This document shows, piece by piece, positions 1-11,811 of a stretch of DNA of 64,000 nucleotides. The translations under genes and the position numbers were made by a program. The notes under the pieces are model-generated. The model was given only the letters and a program-made list of their open reading frames with translations. It was not told the origin of the DNA and searched no databases. Position 1 is the stretch's first letter. The number at the start of each line of letters is the position of its first letter. This stretch comes from Nelumbo lutea. Lineage: Eukaryota > Streptophyta > Magnoliopsida > Proteales > Nelumbonaceae. The stretch covers positions 60,383,655 to 60,447,654 of the forward strand of contig JAKGHH010000005.1 of the NCBI GenBank assembly GCA_022828595.1, in the 5' to 3' direction.

Positions 1-139
1 AGCCCGGCTCGAATTTATTGCAGGCCAGACTCCTTGGCCCGAGGTTAAGCCCGCGGGCCCATATACTTGTTCAAGCCCGTCAGGGGGCCGGGTCAGGCCG
101 GGCCGGCCCGTCGGGCCGCCCGGCCCATGAACAGGTCTC
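1..139. repeat. GC-rich GGCCCG-type repeat
   Basis: This stretch is far richer in G and C than its surroundings and repeats GGCCCG and GGGCCGG words. It looks like the edge of a GC-rich transposon or repeat that continues left of the window. I see no open reading frame that I trust and cannot assign it to a family. Confidence 0.4.
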
Positions 140-451
140 ACTAGGTGCTACTTGGGATGCCTCATTTAATTGGGTACCAAGGAGCTCTAATATGTTGGCT
201 GATTCTTTAGCAAGAGCAGGGGTGGGTAGGGAAAATTTTGAACGGGGATGCCCAGGGCTGGGTGCTAATTTGTAATCTGTCTTTTTTGTAAGCTTCTTTT
301 GTAAAGTTTTTTCCTTTTTTCTATTGGAGTGAATCACCTAGCAAGGTGTTGTAATGTTCTATATTGTCGGTTTTTGGCCTCTGCTTGTTTTTTTTTTTTT
401 GAGCAGATTGGTTCTATTTCAATGAAATATTTCCATTACTAATAAAAAATC
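140..451 (+). mobile_element. 5'-truncated LINE, RNase H end
   Basis: The first part encodes the last ~35 residues of the RNase H domain found at the C-terminus of plant L1-type LINE ORF2 (WVPRSSNMLADSLARAGVGR, then a stop near 275). A T-rich 3' untranslated region follows and ends in AATAAAAAATCC. Other LINE copies in the window have the same tail layout. The endonuclease and reverse transcriptase are absent, as expected for a 5'-truncated insertion. The left boundary with the GC-rich repeat is approximate. Confidence 0.6.
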
Positions 452-881
452 CACATTTGTAGTAGGTACACATAATTCTCTCTCTCTCTCTTCTCTCTTT
501 TCTTTCCTCAGACTGGCCTCACTTACATTTTAGAAAATCCTCAACCTAAGCCTGCTCAAGTTGCACTCCTACTTTGTATAATAATGTGATTTTAGTTTGG
601 CATATCTCTAACATATATCAATTGATAAACTTATAATGTGAAGCCAAAAGCTTTGATCTGGGGATAAAGGACCCATTGCTAGTTTGAGAACCCCCCCTCA
701 ATAATTTTTCATGTGTCCTAGTTTAGGATGATCAAGACTCACCATTCAATAGGTCATATCTTGAAGATGCTTTGCTAAATTCAGTTTAAAATCTTATCAC
801 AATGTGGGTTTTTGTAGAGAACATTTGGATGGTGGTTGGAAGTTCTACATAAACTCTTTTAAATCTCAGATAATGATACAT
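452..881. other. Non-coding sequence with CT microsatellite
   Basis: AT-rich sequence with a CT run near 478-500. I see no coding segment, RNA gene or clear transposon end here. It is the left flank of Copia-A. Confidence 0.5.
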
Positions 882-886
882 GAATC

Positions 887-1083
887 AGTTGTTTAAGGTG
901 AAGCCCAAAAACAAAGGAAGAAGAAGAAAGTTACGAAGGTGTGTCTCGAGTTACTATTCACACCATAGACAAAAAGTTTATAATGTTGCTGAACGTATAA
1001 GTTTTCCCTTGGGTGCCCCAAATAAAAAGAGGAAATGAAAAAACCAAAAAAAGGCCCTTTCATCCTATTGCATATTCTCAACA
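887..1083 (-). repeat. Copia-A 3' LTR
   Basis: On the minus strand the LTR starts TGTTGAGAAT and ends CAACT. It matches 6941-7165 along its whole length. The ACT end is not the usual CA. It is inferred from the exact GAATC target duplication and from the identical AGTTGT start in both copies on the + strand. Confidence 0.8.
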
Positions 1084-1991
1084 CTCCTATCTATCATGCT
1101 TAACTTGCCTAGGTTACTATCGAACTTTGGCTTGTGAACTCCTTTAGTAAAGCAGTCAACAAGTTGATCCTCAGGTCTTTATAAAGATTAGGCAAATTTC
1201 TCCACTATCAATTTTCTCTTGGATGAAATGCCTATCCACTTCAATATGTTTTGTACGGTCATGGTGAATTGGATTATGAGCATTGTTTATAGTTGCCTAA
1301 TTGTCATAGTAAAGTCTCATAGGATTTTCTGTTGGAATCCCCATTTCCGTTAACAAGATTTTCAACCATAACAACTTTGAAACCGCATGAGCCATTGCGC
1401 TGTATTATGCCTCTGCACTAGAGCGAGCAATGATAGATTGCTTCTTGCTCTTCTAAGATATCACATTGCCCCCCAACTAAGGCACAATAGCTAGAAGTAG
1501 ATCTTCTATCGTCCATTGGCCCTGCCCAATCTGCATCTGTGTAGGCCTTGATCTTCAAATGCCCATGATTGGAGTATAACATTCCTTTGCCAAGACACCC
1601 CTTCAAGTAAGCGAGAATCCTGTTGATAGCTTGCATGTGAGAGGTTCTGGGCATATATTGACTAACCACATTGACTGCATAGGATATATCTGGTCTTGTC
1701 AAACATAGATAGAGAAGACAGACAACCAATATTTGATAGACATCTCTATTTAGAAGAAAATCTCCATATGTGGCATTCAACTTGTGGTTAGGGTCTATTG
1801 GGGTTCCAACTGGTTTACACCCCAATTTTCCAACATCCTGGAGCAAGTCAAGAACATATTTTCTTTGAGAAATGAAAATACCTTTATTTGATCTTGCTGT
1901 TTCAATTCCCAAAAAGTATTTAAGATCACCAAGGTCCTTGACTTCAAATATGGAGGCAAGAAAAGATTTCAACTCAGAGATTTCCAGAGAT

Positions 1992-3103
1992 CAATGTTTT
2001 AAAAGGCACGCTTGAGGCGCAAGGCGAGGCGCATTCCAGAGTTGGCGCCTCACATGGGTCAAGGCCGTCAGACTTTAGGAAGGCGCTTGCCTTTGCGCCT
2101 AAGGAGTGCGCCTCAGGCCAGGCTCCAGGCGGTCTAGGCGAGCAATTATTTTAAATTGCCCTTTCTTTTTTTTGTTTTTAAATTTAGTTTTATAGATGAT
2201 TATAATCGTATTTATAATATTTATTTCCTTTTATGTGCCAAAATATTGGGATATGGTATGGCAAATTTGAAAGAAAGAATTGAAGACCCAATTGAGAGTG
2301 AAAAAAACTTGTCATGCAAGGCTTTCACAAAAATCTTCTCAGACTCCCACTATCAGTCGAAGTCTTGAATGGCAAAGTTTAGAGCCCTTGGCCCTCAACC
2401 CCATGGTTCTTCTTGGATCATCAAGTTCAGGTCTGTCTCAGTTATCTTAGACTCTCAATTGATCAGCCACCTTCGAAGTTTGATTATCAGAGGCCATCTC
2501 TCAGTCGGACCACCAATTGCAGTGTCTTCAACTCTTCAGAAAAACAGGGGCTTTGCCCAATCATTTTTTTTCGTTGTGTTACTGTTTCTTTGCTTTTTAC
2601 ACTGAAAACAGGGGTTCCGCCCGCCTCCTCCTTCTTATTCTTCTTCTTCTCCTCCTCCTTCCTTCTTGTTCACAGAAAAATAGGGGCTTCGCCCAATCTT
2701 TGTTTTCATTGTGTTTCTTCTTCGGGAATTGTTTTATAGTAAAATGGGGGCTCCGCCCCCTTCTTCTTCTTCTGTAATTGTTTCACACTAAAACAGGGGC
2801 TCCACCCCCTTCTTCTTCTTCTTCTTCTTCTTCTTCTTCTTCTTCCCTTGTCTGTTTCACACTAAAACAGGGGCTCCGCCCCACTGTTACACAATGTTTT
2901 TTATCAGCAAATATTAATTTGAAAACAGTAAAACAGGGCTCCACCCCATTGTTTTTATTTTATTTTCAGTTTTTTCTTTACTTCTTTCTTCCCCTACTTT
3001 GTTTTTTGATATTTTCTTGTGCGCACGCCTCGCCTTGCACCTTGCGCCTTAGGCGCATTTGGAACTTGTCGCTTTTTGTGCTCCTTTTGCTTTTAAAACA
3101 CTG
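1992..3103. mobile_element. Non-autonomous hAT-type DNA transposon
   Basis: A 1.1-kb insert in the Copia-A reverse transcriptase. It is flanked by an exact 8-bp duplication, CCAGAGAT, at 1984-1991 and 3104-3111. Its ends are inverted repeats: CAATGTTTTAAAAGG on the left, and the complement of CTTTTAAAACACTG on the right. Subterminal GGCGC/GCGCC words are frequent. An 8-bp duplication with CA-starting ends is typical of the hAT superfamily. No transposase is visible, so it must have been moved by an enzyme from elsewhere. The copia reading frame resumes across the site, which confirms the boundaries. Confidence 0.85.
2530..2960 (+). repeat. Degenerate minisatellite inside hAT element
   Basis: About seven imperfect units carry the core AAACAGGGGCTCCGCCCC, separated by pyrimidine-rich spacers with CTTCTT runs. 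Cores are near 2540, 2608, 2680, 2740, 2790, 2865 and 2930. The core is partly self-complementary (GGGGCTCCGCCCC) and could fold into a short hairpin. The TTC run at about 2809-2845 is one of the expanded spacers. Confidence 0.7.
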
Positions 3104-6100
3104 CCAGAGATGTCATCTCCAATCAAAACAATATCATCTACAGAAACTATCAGCATGGTCACCCGATCATCATGCCTTCTTATGAACAAAGTATGTTTAG
3201 CCTAAGACTGAGAGAAGCCAACTGTCAAGATTGCTCTTTTGAATCTATCAAACCAAGCTCTTGGAGATTGTTTACATCCATATAGGGGCTTCTTTAAGTG
3301 TCAAACCTTTCCCTCACTATTAGGAAGGCTCACTCCTGGTGGTAGGTCCATATAAACTTTCTCTTTTAGGTCTCCGTTAAGAAAGACATTTTTCACATCC
3401 ATATGATATACAGGCCAAGAGAAGTATGCCACAAGAGACAAAATCACACAAATAGAACTCATTTTAGCTATTGGAGCAAACGTTTCTCGGTAATTCAATG
3501 CCATAAGTCTGAGTATACCCTTTGGCTACCAACCGTGCCTTATATCTTACAACATAGCAATCAACTTTGTGTTTGATTGTATACATCCACTTATATCCAA
3601 CTGTAGATTTATCCTTGGGAAGAGTAACAAGCTCCGAAGTCTGGTTCTTTATGAGGGCATCCATTTCTAGATTCACAACTTTCCAAGGAGGTGATTTCAC
3701 TGCCTTTGTAGCACTATGAGGAATAAAAACAAAAGTGATAGCTGAGATATAGGCACAATAAGAGGGTGAAACAACATCATAGGAAACATAATTGGTGATG
3801 GGGTAGTTGGTGCACTTTCTCTTTCCCTTGTGAATGGCAATGGGAAGATCAAGGTTGGGATTAGTGATAGGAGCATTAGTAGGTTCAAGAGGAGTAGGAT
3901 CAAGGTTACCTGAGTTTGGGTGTTCAAATTGTGGCGAACGTTCAGCATAAGCAGCCACCTTTTTCTACTGCTTGATAAAAAAATGTTGCCAAGACCGAGG
4001 ACAATACATAGGAGGGGAAGGAGGAGGTGAAGGAATGGTAGTAGAAGATGGATTGGAAGTTGAAGATGAGTACGGAATAGGGAGACAAAAGGGAGTCCGA
4101 TCTTCATTGACATTCTCCCCTTGAAGAAAAGGACGCGTTGGCTGGAAAAACGTGGAGGACACAATGAATGTAACATCCTTAGAACAATATCTCCTTCCAG
4201 ATCGGGGATTAAAGTAGTGGTACCCTTTCTTGACAGAAGAATAACCAAGGAAAACACATCTGATAAACTTAGGATCAAATTTGTGTCTAGAGGGACTCGT
4301 ATCACAAACAAAGTAGAGGTAACCAAAGGCCCTAAGAGGGAGGCTGAAAGGTGGCTCATCTGGAAAAAAGGAGTTGATGAAGAGATTGATGTTTGAGGCT
4401 CCTTGATGGAAGTCGGTTAATGAGGTAGTTAGCTGTCTCACTAGCATCTCCCCAAAAACGAGTGGAAACATGAGTTTGAAACAACAACCTTCTAGCAACT
4501 TCAACATGTCTATTCATTCTCTCAGCAACCCCATTCTGTTGTGGAGTACGAGTGCATGAACTCTGGTGGATGACTCCCTTTTCTTCAAGAAATACTTGTA
4601 GTTGGTTTTCAAAGGATTCTTTTGCATTTTTAGATCTTATTATTTTAATTCTCTTCTCAAACTATGTTTCTACCGTATTCATGAAATTCTGGACAATTTT
4701 AGGAACCTTGTCTCGACTTCGCATCAAGTAGAGCTTGGCGTATCTAGGATAGTCATCAATGAAAAGAATGAAGTACTTGTAACCTCCCATAGAAGTAATA
4801 GTATATGGGCCCCAGACACCAGTGTGGATTAAATGAAAGGCAACATTGCTTCTTATATTACTTACAAAGTATGTGGTTCTACATTGTTCTGACAAATAAC
4901 AAACTTCACAATTAGGACTCAAGCTTAATACTGACTCAAACAACTTTGAAAATAGAAGTTTAACGTAAACAAAAGATACATGACCAAGACGACAATGCCA
5001 TAGTTGCAAAAGACTCAATTTTTGACTTTTAGAGGACTCAACCTAACACAACATTCCTTGTTCCAAAGCTTTATCAAAAAGGTAGACTCCCTCAACTTCA
5101 AGTCCATTTCCAATCATCCTCCTTGTGCTCAAGTCCACAGGGCAGTTATGACACTTATTAAGAGAATTAACAAATAATAGATTTTTATGCAACTAGGGAA
5201 CATGAAGGACAGATTTTAAGGAAAGGTTGTTGGCAAGCTTAACTTCACCTAGACTAGATATAGGAGCTTGGGATCCATCAGCAACTGTAACTTTACCTTT
5301 TATAGTCGTCAATGTGTATGAAGAAAAAGAGGAAGACATACTAGTCATGTGGGCATTGGTGTGGAGAGGAAAGCAAATGCAGTACCTGTCCTAGCATAAG
5401 CATTGGAAGGATTACTATAACGAGTGGATGTCCCATTTTTCTCCAAGTGCAACAAGAGGCCTCTCAGTTTATGCATTAGATCAGAAGACTCCTGAGAGGA
5501 AGTCATAGGAATAGGTGGCTGAACATCATTACCAACTACAACCAAGTGTGCATTGCCCTTCTTTCCTGTCTTCAACTTTTTAGGCTTCAGGTGTGGATGA
5601 AACTTCCAACATTTGTCCTTAGTATTTCTGGGCTTCTTGCAATATTGACAAATGATATCATCAGACCCCTTGATGATTATAGACTTATTATTTGCTTTGC
5701 TTGGGCTTAGAGAACATGAGAGCAGAATGTTCAACCATGGGAGATGTCATCATGGCTGCTCTCCTACTTTCCTCACCTTACACTAGGGAGTAGGCAACAA
5801 GAGAAATAATGGCTGCACTTAGGATATGCTGTTGAGTAAGGTCAAATACAGAGTTTAACCCCGCCTAGAAATCAAAAACCATATTCTTGTCAACATATTT
5901 CTTGTACTGCTCCCCATCATGTGGACCTTTCCACTGTAAGGCCTCCAAATGATCCATTTCTTCCCACAGGGACTGTAAGGAGGAGGAGTACATAGCTACA
6001 ATGCTCTCCCCCTAACAAAAACGACAGGCTTCTCTATGGAGCTGATAAATTCGAGTAGTGTTTTTGACTTGAGAATAGGTAGCTGTGACCCTATCCCAAA

Positions 6101-6940
6101 TATCCTTAGCAGTGGATAAGAACATATAGTTAGAAGCTATACGTGGCTGCATGGAGCAAACCAACCACGACATTACCATCAGATTGTCTTGTTCCCATTT
6201 ATCAAACTTTGGGTCTTCTAATTTAGGCTTTATTTCCTTTTTGGTAATAAAACCTAGCTTTCCTCTTTGTCCAATGGTGAGCTTAGTAGATTGGAACCAT
6301 TCCAAGGAAGTTGGTTCCATTAAGTTTCGCAGTGGTTATCATGCCACTGGAGGTATCCACGTTTCCTGGAAGCACTCTGGGAACTAAGTGAACATCCTTC
6401 GAAGCTCCTATTCCTTAACTAGGAATAATTTTTAAGAGTCACAAAGAGTTCCAATGCACCACCGACACACAACAAATCCAAGGGAAGAGCCAACACATGG
6501 CTAAGAAGCGACAATCCCAACAATAGTTTGGGCGGCAGAATATAGGAAGAAGAAAAAACCCCAAAAAATTTCTATGGTTTAGAAAATTACATGACCACTT
6601 TCTATCTTCCTAGAAATATAAAACGAGCCAAATGAAATTGGTTTGAAGGAGAAACACTCCATTAAATGCGTTGAAACAGCATCAAACTTGAATATGAATT
6701 TTTTGTGAATTTCCTTTCAGAAAAATCCTAACAAATCACAAAGGTTACAAATGGAGGTGAAACCTATACCAAAAACCCATAAATTCAGGGCGATTTGAAC
6801 CATACCGATTTTAATAATGGTTGCTGCCACTTGTATTGGCTGCTGACGTCATTTGGTGTTGGTCTGATGTCAGTAGGTTGCCTCTAGGGTAATGAACACC
6901 AGCAAAAGCCTACCTTGAATCCAGATGAGCTTTGATACCA

Positions 6941-7165
6941 AGTTGTCTAAGGTGATGCCCAAAAACAAAGGAAGAAGAAGAGAAAGGAGGAGAAGAAGAG
7001 AAGAAGAAGAAAGTTATGAAGGTGTGTCTCGAGTCTGTTCACACCAAAGACAAAAAGTTTATAATGTTGCTGAAAGTACAAGTTTCCCCTTACTTGGACA
7101 CCCAAATACAAAGAGGAGATGAAAAACCGAAAAAAGCCCTTTCATCATATTGCATTTTCTCAACA
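6941..7165 (-). repeat. Copia-A 5' LTR
   Basis: Homologous to 887-1083 but longer, through an expanded AGAAG/GGAG purine tract near 6967-7015. It directly abuts the primer-binding site at 6927-6940, which fixes the orientation of the element as minus. Confidence 0.8.
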
Positions 7166-7170
7166 GAATC

Positions 7171-8976
7171 AGATTTCAACAGTAGTGGCTAGCAAGTTGG
7201 AAAAGCTAATGAATGATTATCTATGGGAACCGGGGGAGGAGAAAAAGGACCATAGGGTTGGGTGGGAGGTAGTGAGTAGAGGTAAGAATTTTGGTGGTTT
7301 TAGCATTGGGAATATCAGGAAGAGGAACTTGGCTCTCTTAGGGATGTGGTTGTAGAGGTTCCCCATTGAGAAAGAAAAGTTGTGGGCTAAGATTGTAACT
7401 AGTATCCATGGGCTTGTGGATAATGGGTGGGACTTTGGGATTCTGGCTAGGAGTACAAGATTTTACATTTACATAATGGATGGGACCTTGGAAAGCAATT
7501 CAAGCTATCTTGCCTCTATTTTCTCCCTGGATCAGACATGATTTTACATTTAGGTAACATCATCAAATTTTGGGAGCAGGTTTGGGTTGGAAATTCCCCT
7601 TTGAAAGACCAATTTCCAACTTTAGTTGCTATGTCTGATTATAAAAATGAACCTATCTCCACTTTCCTTGTACCTTCTAACTCGACTTCTGGGTTTGATG
7701 GAACTTGGGTTTGAGAATTATTAGGGACACAGAATTGGACAGCACTTTAACTCTCTTGGGCATCCTTGATGGTATTTTTCTAGACCCCACACAATTAGAT
7801 AATAGAATTTTGACCCCATCTCCCTCCGGTTTCTTCACTTGTGCCTCCTTTTTAAGACACTTACTCAACGAGTTGACCTTTTTGGCTTGTCTTTCCCTGT
7901 TAAGGAAGTCTTGTGCCAGCCTATCCCTCCTAAGATTGGGAGTTTATGTTAGGAAGTGTTTCTGGAAAGAACCAACACAGGCAATTTGCTTCAAAGAAAG
8001 AGACCTAATAGATGTTTGTCTCCTCATTGGGGTGTTCTCTGTAAGACTGTTGGTGAGTCCAGTTACCACTTATTAATTGCCTGTCATTTTGCAAAAAGTA
8101 TTTGGGAATGATTTACTTCTTTGTTTGGGTGCAGCAGTTGGAATCCCCCTCTGAATGTGCAAAGCCTATTTTTTTCTTCCTTCAGCTGGACAACAAAAAG
8201 AGGAAATGTTATGCAGAGATGTGTTAGGGCTGCTGTATGTTGGTATATTTGGGAGGAAAGAAACTCAAGAATATTTTCTGACAAGGAGAGTAGAAAGTGT
8301 CATGGAAGTGTCCACATAAGGGCAATACACTGGCTGAAATCATTGGAGCTGTTTACAGATTTCTCAGTGGTGATCTGCTATGAAGCTGGAAGGAATTGCA
8401 AAGTCAGTCCTTTCTAAGGTGAATTCAAGTCCATCATGGAATCCTCCCCCTCATGGCTTCATCAAACTGAATTTTGACAGTAGCAGTTTGGGAAACCCAG
8501 GACCTTCTGGCATTGGGTGAATGCTATGGAATGAACAAAGGAATATAATAGCCATGTTTTCTGGTCCAATTGGAGTGGGAGACTCCCAAGGTAATGGTAG
8601 TCATGGAAGGGGTAAAAAGAGCAAGGGACCTGAATATCAATATGCTGGTCATAGAAGGTTATTCTGAGGTAGTAGTGGGCTGGTTAGGAAGAAAAGATTG
8701 GGCTCTGGAACTATAACAATGAGAAGAGGAAGTTTAAGTGGTTGACTAAGGACATTGATGTAAAATGTATTTGGGTAAAGAGAAGAGCCAACTCCTTTGC
8801 CGATGGTTTAGCTAAGCAAGAGGTATAGGGATTCTATTTTCTGGGCTCATTTGTAATTGGTTTTTCTCTCCTTGATTGTTTATTCTGATGGAGCTAAGAT
8901 ATATTCTCCCCTCTGTATTTTAATTTCTTATGTTAATGAAATGATTCCTGTTGTTGATCAAAAAAAAAAAAAAAAA
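7171..8976 (+). mobile_element. 5'-truncated LINE with poly(A)
   Basis: The 3' part of an L1-type ORF2. The region after the reverse transcriptase (ASKLEKLMNDYLWEPGEEKK, near 7185) is followed by the zinc-binding zf-RVT segment (7700-8300, with VCWYIWEERNSRIF) and an RNase H-like segment near 8450-8830. It ends in a poly(A) run at 8960-8976. Many stops and frameshifts make it a dead copy. It is closely similar to LINE-B at 32750-34565. Copia-A sits directly on its left, so its original 5' end is not clear. Confidence 0.8.
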
Positions 8977-9633
8977 CATTGTAAGTTACAGGGTCCTGAT
9001 AATGCTGATTTTTTGGTGTAGGACCTCTGTTAAGTGGTTGGGTCCTGATAATTTGGATATCTGCCACATTGTAAGTTACAGGGGTCCCAGATTACATTTT
9101 GCGATTTTGTGCCCCCAAACCTGAGAAAGTCCCTACTTTAGTTTATTTCTTTATGGTGATATTGTACAGACATTAATAGTAGAGATATAGGGGCAGGTTA
9201 GTTTTGCCATTTTCCTTGTATTATTTGCTGTACTTTACTGTACTTGTAGATTGGCTGTACACTGTTTGTATCTTAAGGACTGGATAGTCCTTTTATCTTT
9301 TAATATAAAAGGTCATCTTTCTGGGTGTGGGAGTCAGTTAGACATACCTAATCAGCTCTTCTTTTCTTCTCCTTCTCGACCTAACTCTGACGATATTTCA
9401 CAAAATTTCAACATATCAAGTATTTTGGCAGAAATGCTGCAAGTATTTCCTCTAAATTTCATATTTATGGTGATACTGTTAATAAATTCATTGGGATGGT
9501 TAATCATGTGGGGAATACTGTTAATAGATGTGAATTGTTGTTGGTAACAAAAATGGAACAGTAATTCAACATCAAGCCACCTGTATATTGCTACTTTCTT
9601 TGTCTTACCTTTTCTTCTGTTGCTGTTTTGAAG
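8977..9633 (+). other. Intron or flank upstream of first visible NUP188 exon
   Basis: Mostly non-coding AT-rich sequence. Two short direct repeats occur: CATTGTAAGTTACAGG near 8976 and 9069, and GGGTCCTGATAAT near 8992 and 9044. No exon of the host gene could be recognised here. Confidence 0.45.
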
Positions 9634-9703
9634 ATACTACTTCAATACTACATTGAGCGACAGTGCTTGCTGAAGTGTACAAGGCAAATTCTTATGCATG
9701 CTT
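9634..9703 (+). CDS. NUP188: NUP188 exon 1 of window
   Basis: A small internal exon of a nuclear-pore scaffold protein, encoding a helix with YYIERQCLLKCTRQILMHA. It follows a pyrimidine-rich acceptor (TTCTGTTGCTGTTTTGAAG) and ends before GTAAGT. It ends in phase 1, and the T left over joins TA of the next exon to give Leu, making LMHALYIGNVSKDG across the junction. That continuity is the main support. The 5' end is less certain than the 3' end. Earlier exons, including the start codon, are outside the window or not recognisable. Confidence 0.65.
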
Positions 9704-10188
9704 GTAAGTCATCATTTTCTCATCTTTTCTTTGGGATAGCATTTCAATTCATGTTACCATTTCCCACTTGTTTCCTTATATTCCTTAACATGTTTTCAAT
9801 TTTGGGTTACCATGGTGAAACTTTACTTATGTTTATTTTATTTTAAACTTAGTATTGAGAAATAAATTGTATCGTTATCTGATGTTTGAGAGTATGTGAC
9901 CTAAACCTTTTTTTTTTAACCTCACTAATATACAATGGCAAATGAATTGAACATCAAGGAAATTAGCCATGCAATTTGGGCAGGTCTAGCCCAATTTCAG
10001 TCTGGTTCAATCCATGCTTTTGCATGGGCTAGCTTGGACTTTGAAGCTCTGGGTTTGGCCTGGGTGTGAAAATTTAGGCTTAACCTCAACTTGGTTGGGC
10101 CGAGGCCTCAAGTAACCCAAGCGACTTAAAATGCAACTTGAGCCTGACAGGCTTTCTGTAATATATTTATCCCAAGTATATATGTACA
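9704..10188 (+). other. NUP188 intron sequence
   Basis: Start of a 3.2-kb intron. The part at 9960-10140 is rich in GGGC/GCCC words and looks like an old repeat. No coding segment is visible. Confidence 0.45.
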
Positions 10189-10202
10189 ACATGCATATAT
10201 GC

Positions 10203-10594
10203 ATGTTGGTAGGGTCTGGGTTATATGGCATTGGGCCTAATAAACTCGTCAAAAAACACAAAAGATCAGAGAAAAGGCGACTCGAGGATTGTTCTCAAAA
10301 AGCTGATAAGAAGAGTCATTGAGTGGGAGTCTTGGTTGGGTTTGGGCAGTAGGGGTGGGTTTCCGAAGGGTGTCAATTTTGGTTGGTAGGGTCTGGGTTT
10401 TGCCTTAGTGTTGCGGTGTTTTTTTTTTTTTTCTTTTTTCTGGGTCAAAGATTCTTGTTTGGGGTGGTTTTTCTTTTTGGGGCTTGGGGATTCTTTGCTT
10501 GGGTCTCTGTTGTTTTGATTTCCCTCTGGTGATTGCTTATCACCTTGTATTTGCATTTTTGATTTAATAAAAAATATTTTATCTTAAAAAAAAA
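10203..10594 (+). mobile_element. Small retroposed element with 14-bp target duplication
   Basis: A 392-bp insert ending in a poly(A) run (10586-10594), flanked by ACATGCATATATGC at 10189-10202 and 10595-10608. Poly(A) plus a long target duplication is the signature of LINE-driven retroposition. The 5' part can be read as a short basic peptide ending DCSQKADKKSH and a stop, which may be the very end of a LINE protein. Whether it is a truncated LINE or a SINE is not clear. Confidence 0.65.
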
Positions 10595-10608
10595 ACATGC
10601 ATATATGC

Positions 10609-11050
10609 TATGTATAATTTACAATACTTTACATACTCTAGTATAGTTGTCGAGTCGTTGCCTAGGCGACAAGGTGCTCATGGAGGATCACCTCGCCTAA
10701 TTGCCACGATATTTTTTACACTGTTCCTAGATACTTTATATTCTTAACCTTTTGAGATTACAATAATAAAAGGCATTATTAAACTAAATTATTCAGTTTA
10801 ATTTAAAATACTAGTCAAAATATTGCTTGGGTTCTTATGATGCTTTCCTACTTGAGAAACAAAATCCAAAACTGAACTGCCATGCAGGCCCTTTCAATCC
10901 AAAAGTCAGAGCTTGCTGTTGGGAGATTGCGCACATGAAAATGAATGTGCTTGTGATATTCTTCAGATGAAGGGGGGGGCATGGAATTTGTCTTCTCATG
11001 AATCTTATCCAAGAAAGTTAGTTATGCTGTTAACAGTTTTTTTTTGTTGA
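10609..11050 (+). other. NUP188 intron sequence
   Basis: Non-coding. A segment near 10650-10705 with CCTAGGCG and CGCCTAATTGCC words resembles the subterminal part of hAT-type elements such as the one at 1992-3103. I could not find its ends. Confidence 0.35.
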
Positions 11051-11274
11051 GTAATCAAAATGTTTAATTAATATATGAAATTATATTTATAGATACACAA
11101 AAAAGCCTCTAGCCATACAATAAGCTTTACAGAGCAGTCTCAAACATCTCTTTATTTCTTGTGTAATCAAAATGTTTAATTAATATATGAAATTATATTT
11201 ATACATATACAAAAAGGCCCCTATCCATCCAATAAGCTTTACAGAACAGTCTCAATCATCTCTTTATTTCTTGT
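11051..11274 (+). repeat. Tandem duplication, 112-bp unit
   Basis: Two imperfect head-to-tail copies, 11051-11162 and 11163-11274. Both start GTAATCAAAATGTTTAATT and contain AATAAGCTTTACAGA. The mismatches show the duplication is not recent. Confidence 0.8.
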
Positions 11275-11811
11275 GCTTTAGCAGCTGACATTTTTTTATT
11301 GGCAACAAAGATCAAGTTTATTGATCAGAAGAACATATATACAAGGACTTCATAAAAAGAGGCACCTAATGCTGTCTAATACAATAGCTGACATTTTGAA
11401 CCATTTCATGCTTCTCTTGGTGTTAAATGGGAACCCTTGTGGAAATTCTGAGTCTTTTGAAGTGTTTTTCTTTGTCTACTGCAGAAATTTTGAGTCTCAT
11501 GAGATCATTTCAGATTTGATCTTTATCAGAGTAGTTCATTGAGGTCTTGACACTTGACAAGGTATTGTTGTATAGAGTTCTCTATTGATTCAGTTATCAG
11601 AGGATGGCAGGCTCTTTCTGGTTCTATGAGTTGTAGAAGGTGAAGTTATAGAATTGATCCCTTCCAACTTGATGAGCTGTTAAACTCAATTGTGATGGCT
11701 GCTCTTTTGGGAAGACTGGATCCTTCTGTGTTGGTTGTTATAAGGATGTGGGTGGTACTACCATCATGGTGCATTCTGGTCTTGTGGGCCATTCACATGT
11801 GCTGATATTTC
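11275..11811 (+). other. NUP188 intron with possible LINE debris
   Basis: Non-coding sequence. A T-rich start at 11291 (TTTTTTTATTGGCAACAAAG) looks like the reverse of a retroposon tail. The part from about 11730 may be RNase H debris of the LINE continuing at 12158. Neither is strong. Confidence 0.35.

Larger units (their letters stand above)
1418..6345 (-). pseudogene. Copia-A gag-pol remnant
   Basis: Broken Copia polyprotein. Gag (UBN2-type) lies near 6320-6012. A CCHC knuckle (CQYCKKPRNTKDKC) is near 5680-5620. Integrase starts near 5018 with its H-H-C-C zinc part. Its first catalytic Asp is lost: the usual HTDVWGP reads HTGVWGP. Reverse transcriptase occupies 3958-3110, resumes after the hAT insert at 1980, and runs into RNase H at about 1420. 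The YVDD catalytic box reads SVDD. Stops and frameshifts are numerous, so it cannot supply active enzymes. Confidence 0.85.
887..7165 (-). mobile_element. Copia-A LTR retrotransposon (degenerate)
   Basis: A Ty1/Copia element on the minus strand. Its LTRs lie at 887-1083 and 6941-7165, and GAATC flanks it at 882-886 and 7166-7170 as a 5-bp target duplication. The primer-binding site next to the 5' LTR reads TGGTATCAAAGCTC on the minus strand, one base off the usual initiator tRNA-Met site. Reading right to left there is gag, zinc knuckle, integrase, reverse transcriptase and RNase H, all broken. A hAT-type element (1992-3103) is inserted in the reverse transcriptase. The two LTRs differ in length because the right one has an expanded purine tract. 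Confidence 0.88.

Noticed and set aside
2808..2846. CRISPR-like or telomeric array
   Set aside because: The TTC run and the GGGGCTCC units vary in spacing and sequence and lie inside a hAT element. This is a plant nuclear region.
3697..4359. 220-codon open frame on the minus strand
   Set aside because: It is a shifted reading of the Copia-A polyprotein, rich in Leu and Pro, with no family pattern. The real Copia frame overlaps it.
9251..9547. 98-codon frame as an extra NUP188 exon
   Set aside because: No suitable splice sites and no helical pattern continuing from or into exon 1. Composition is that of intron.
10266..10556. 96-codon minus-strand frame
   Set aside because: It is antisense to the T- and G-rich body of a retroposed element and is made of Pro/Lys low-complexity sequence.
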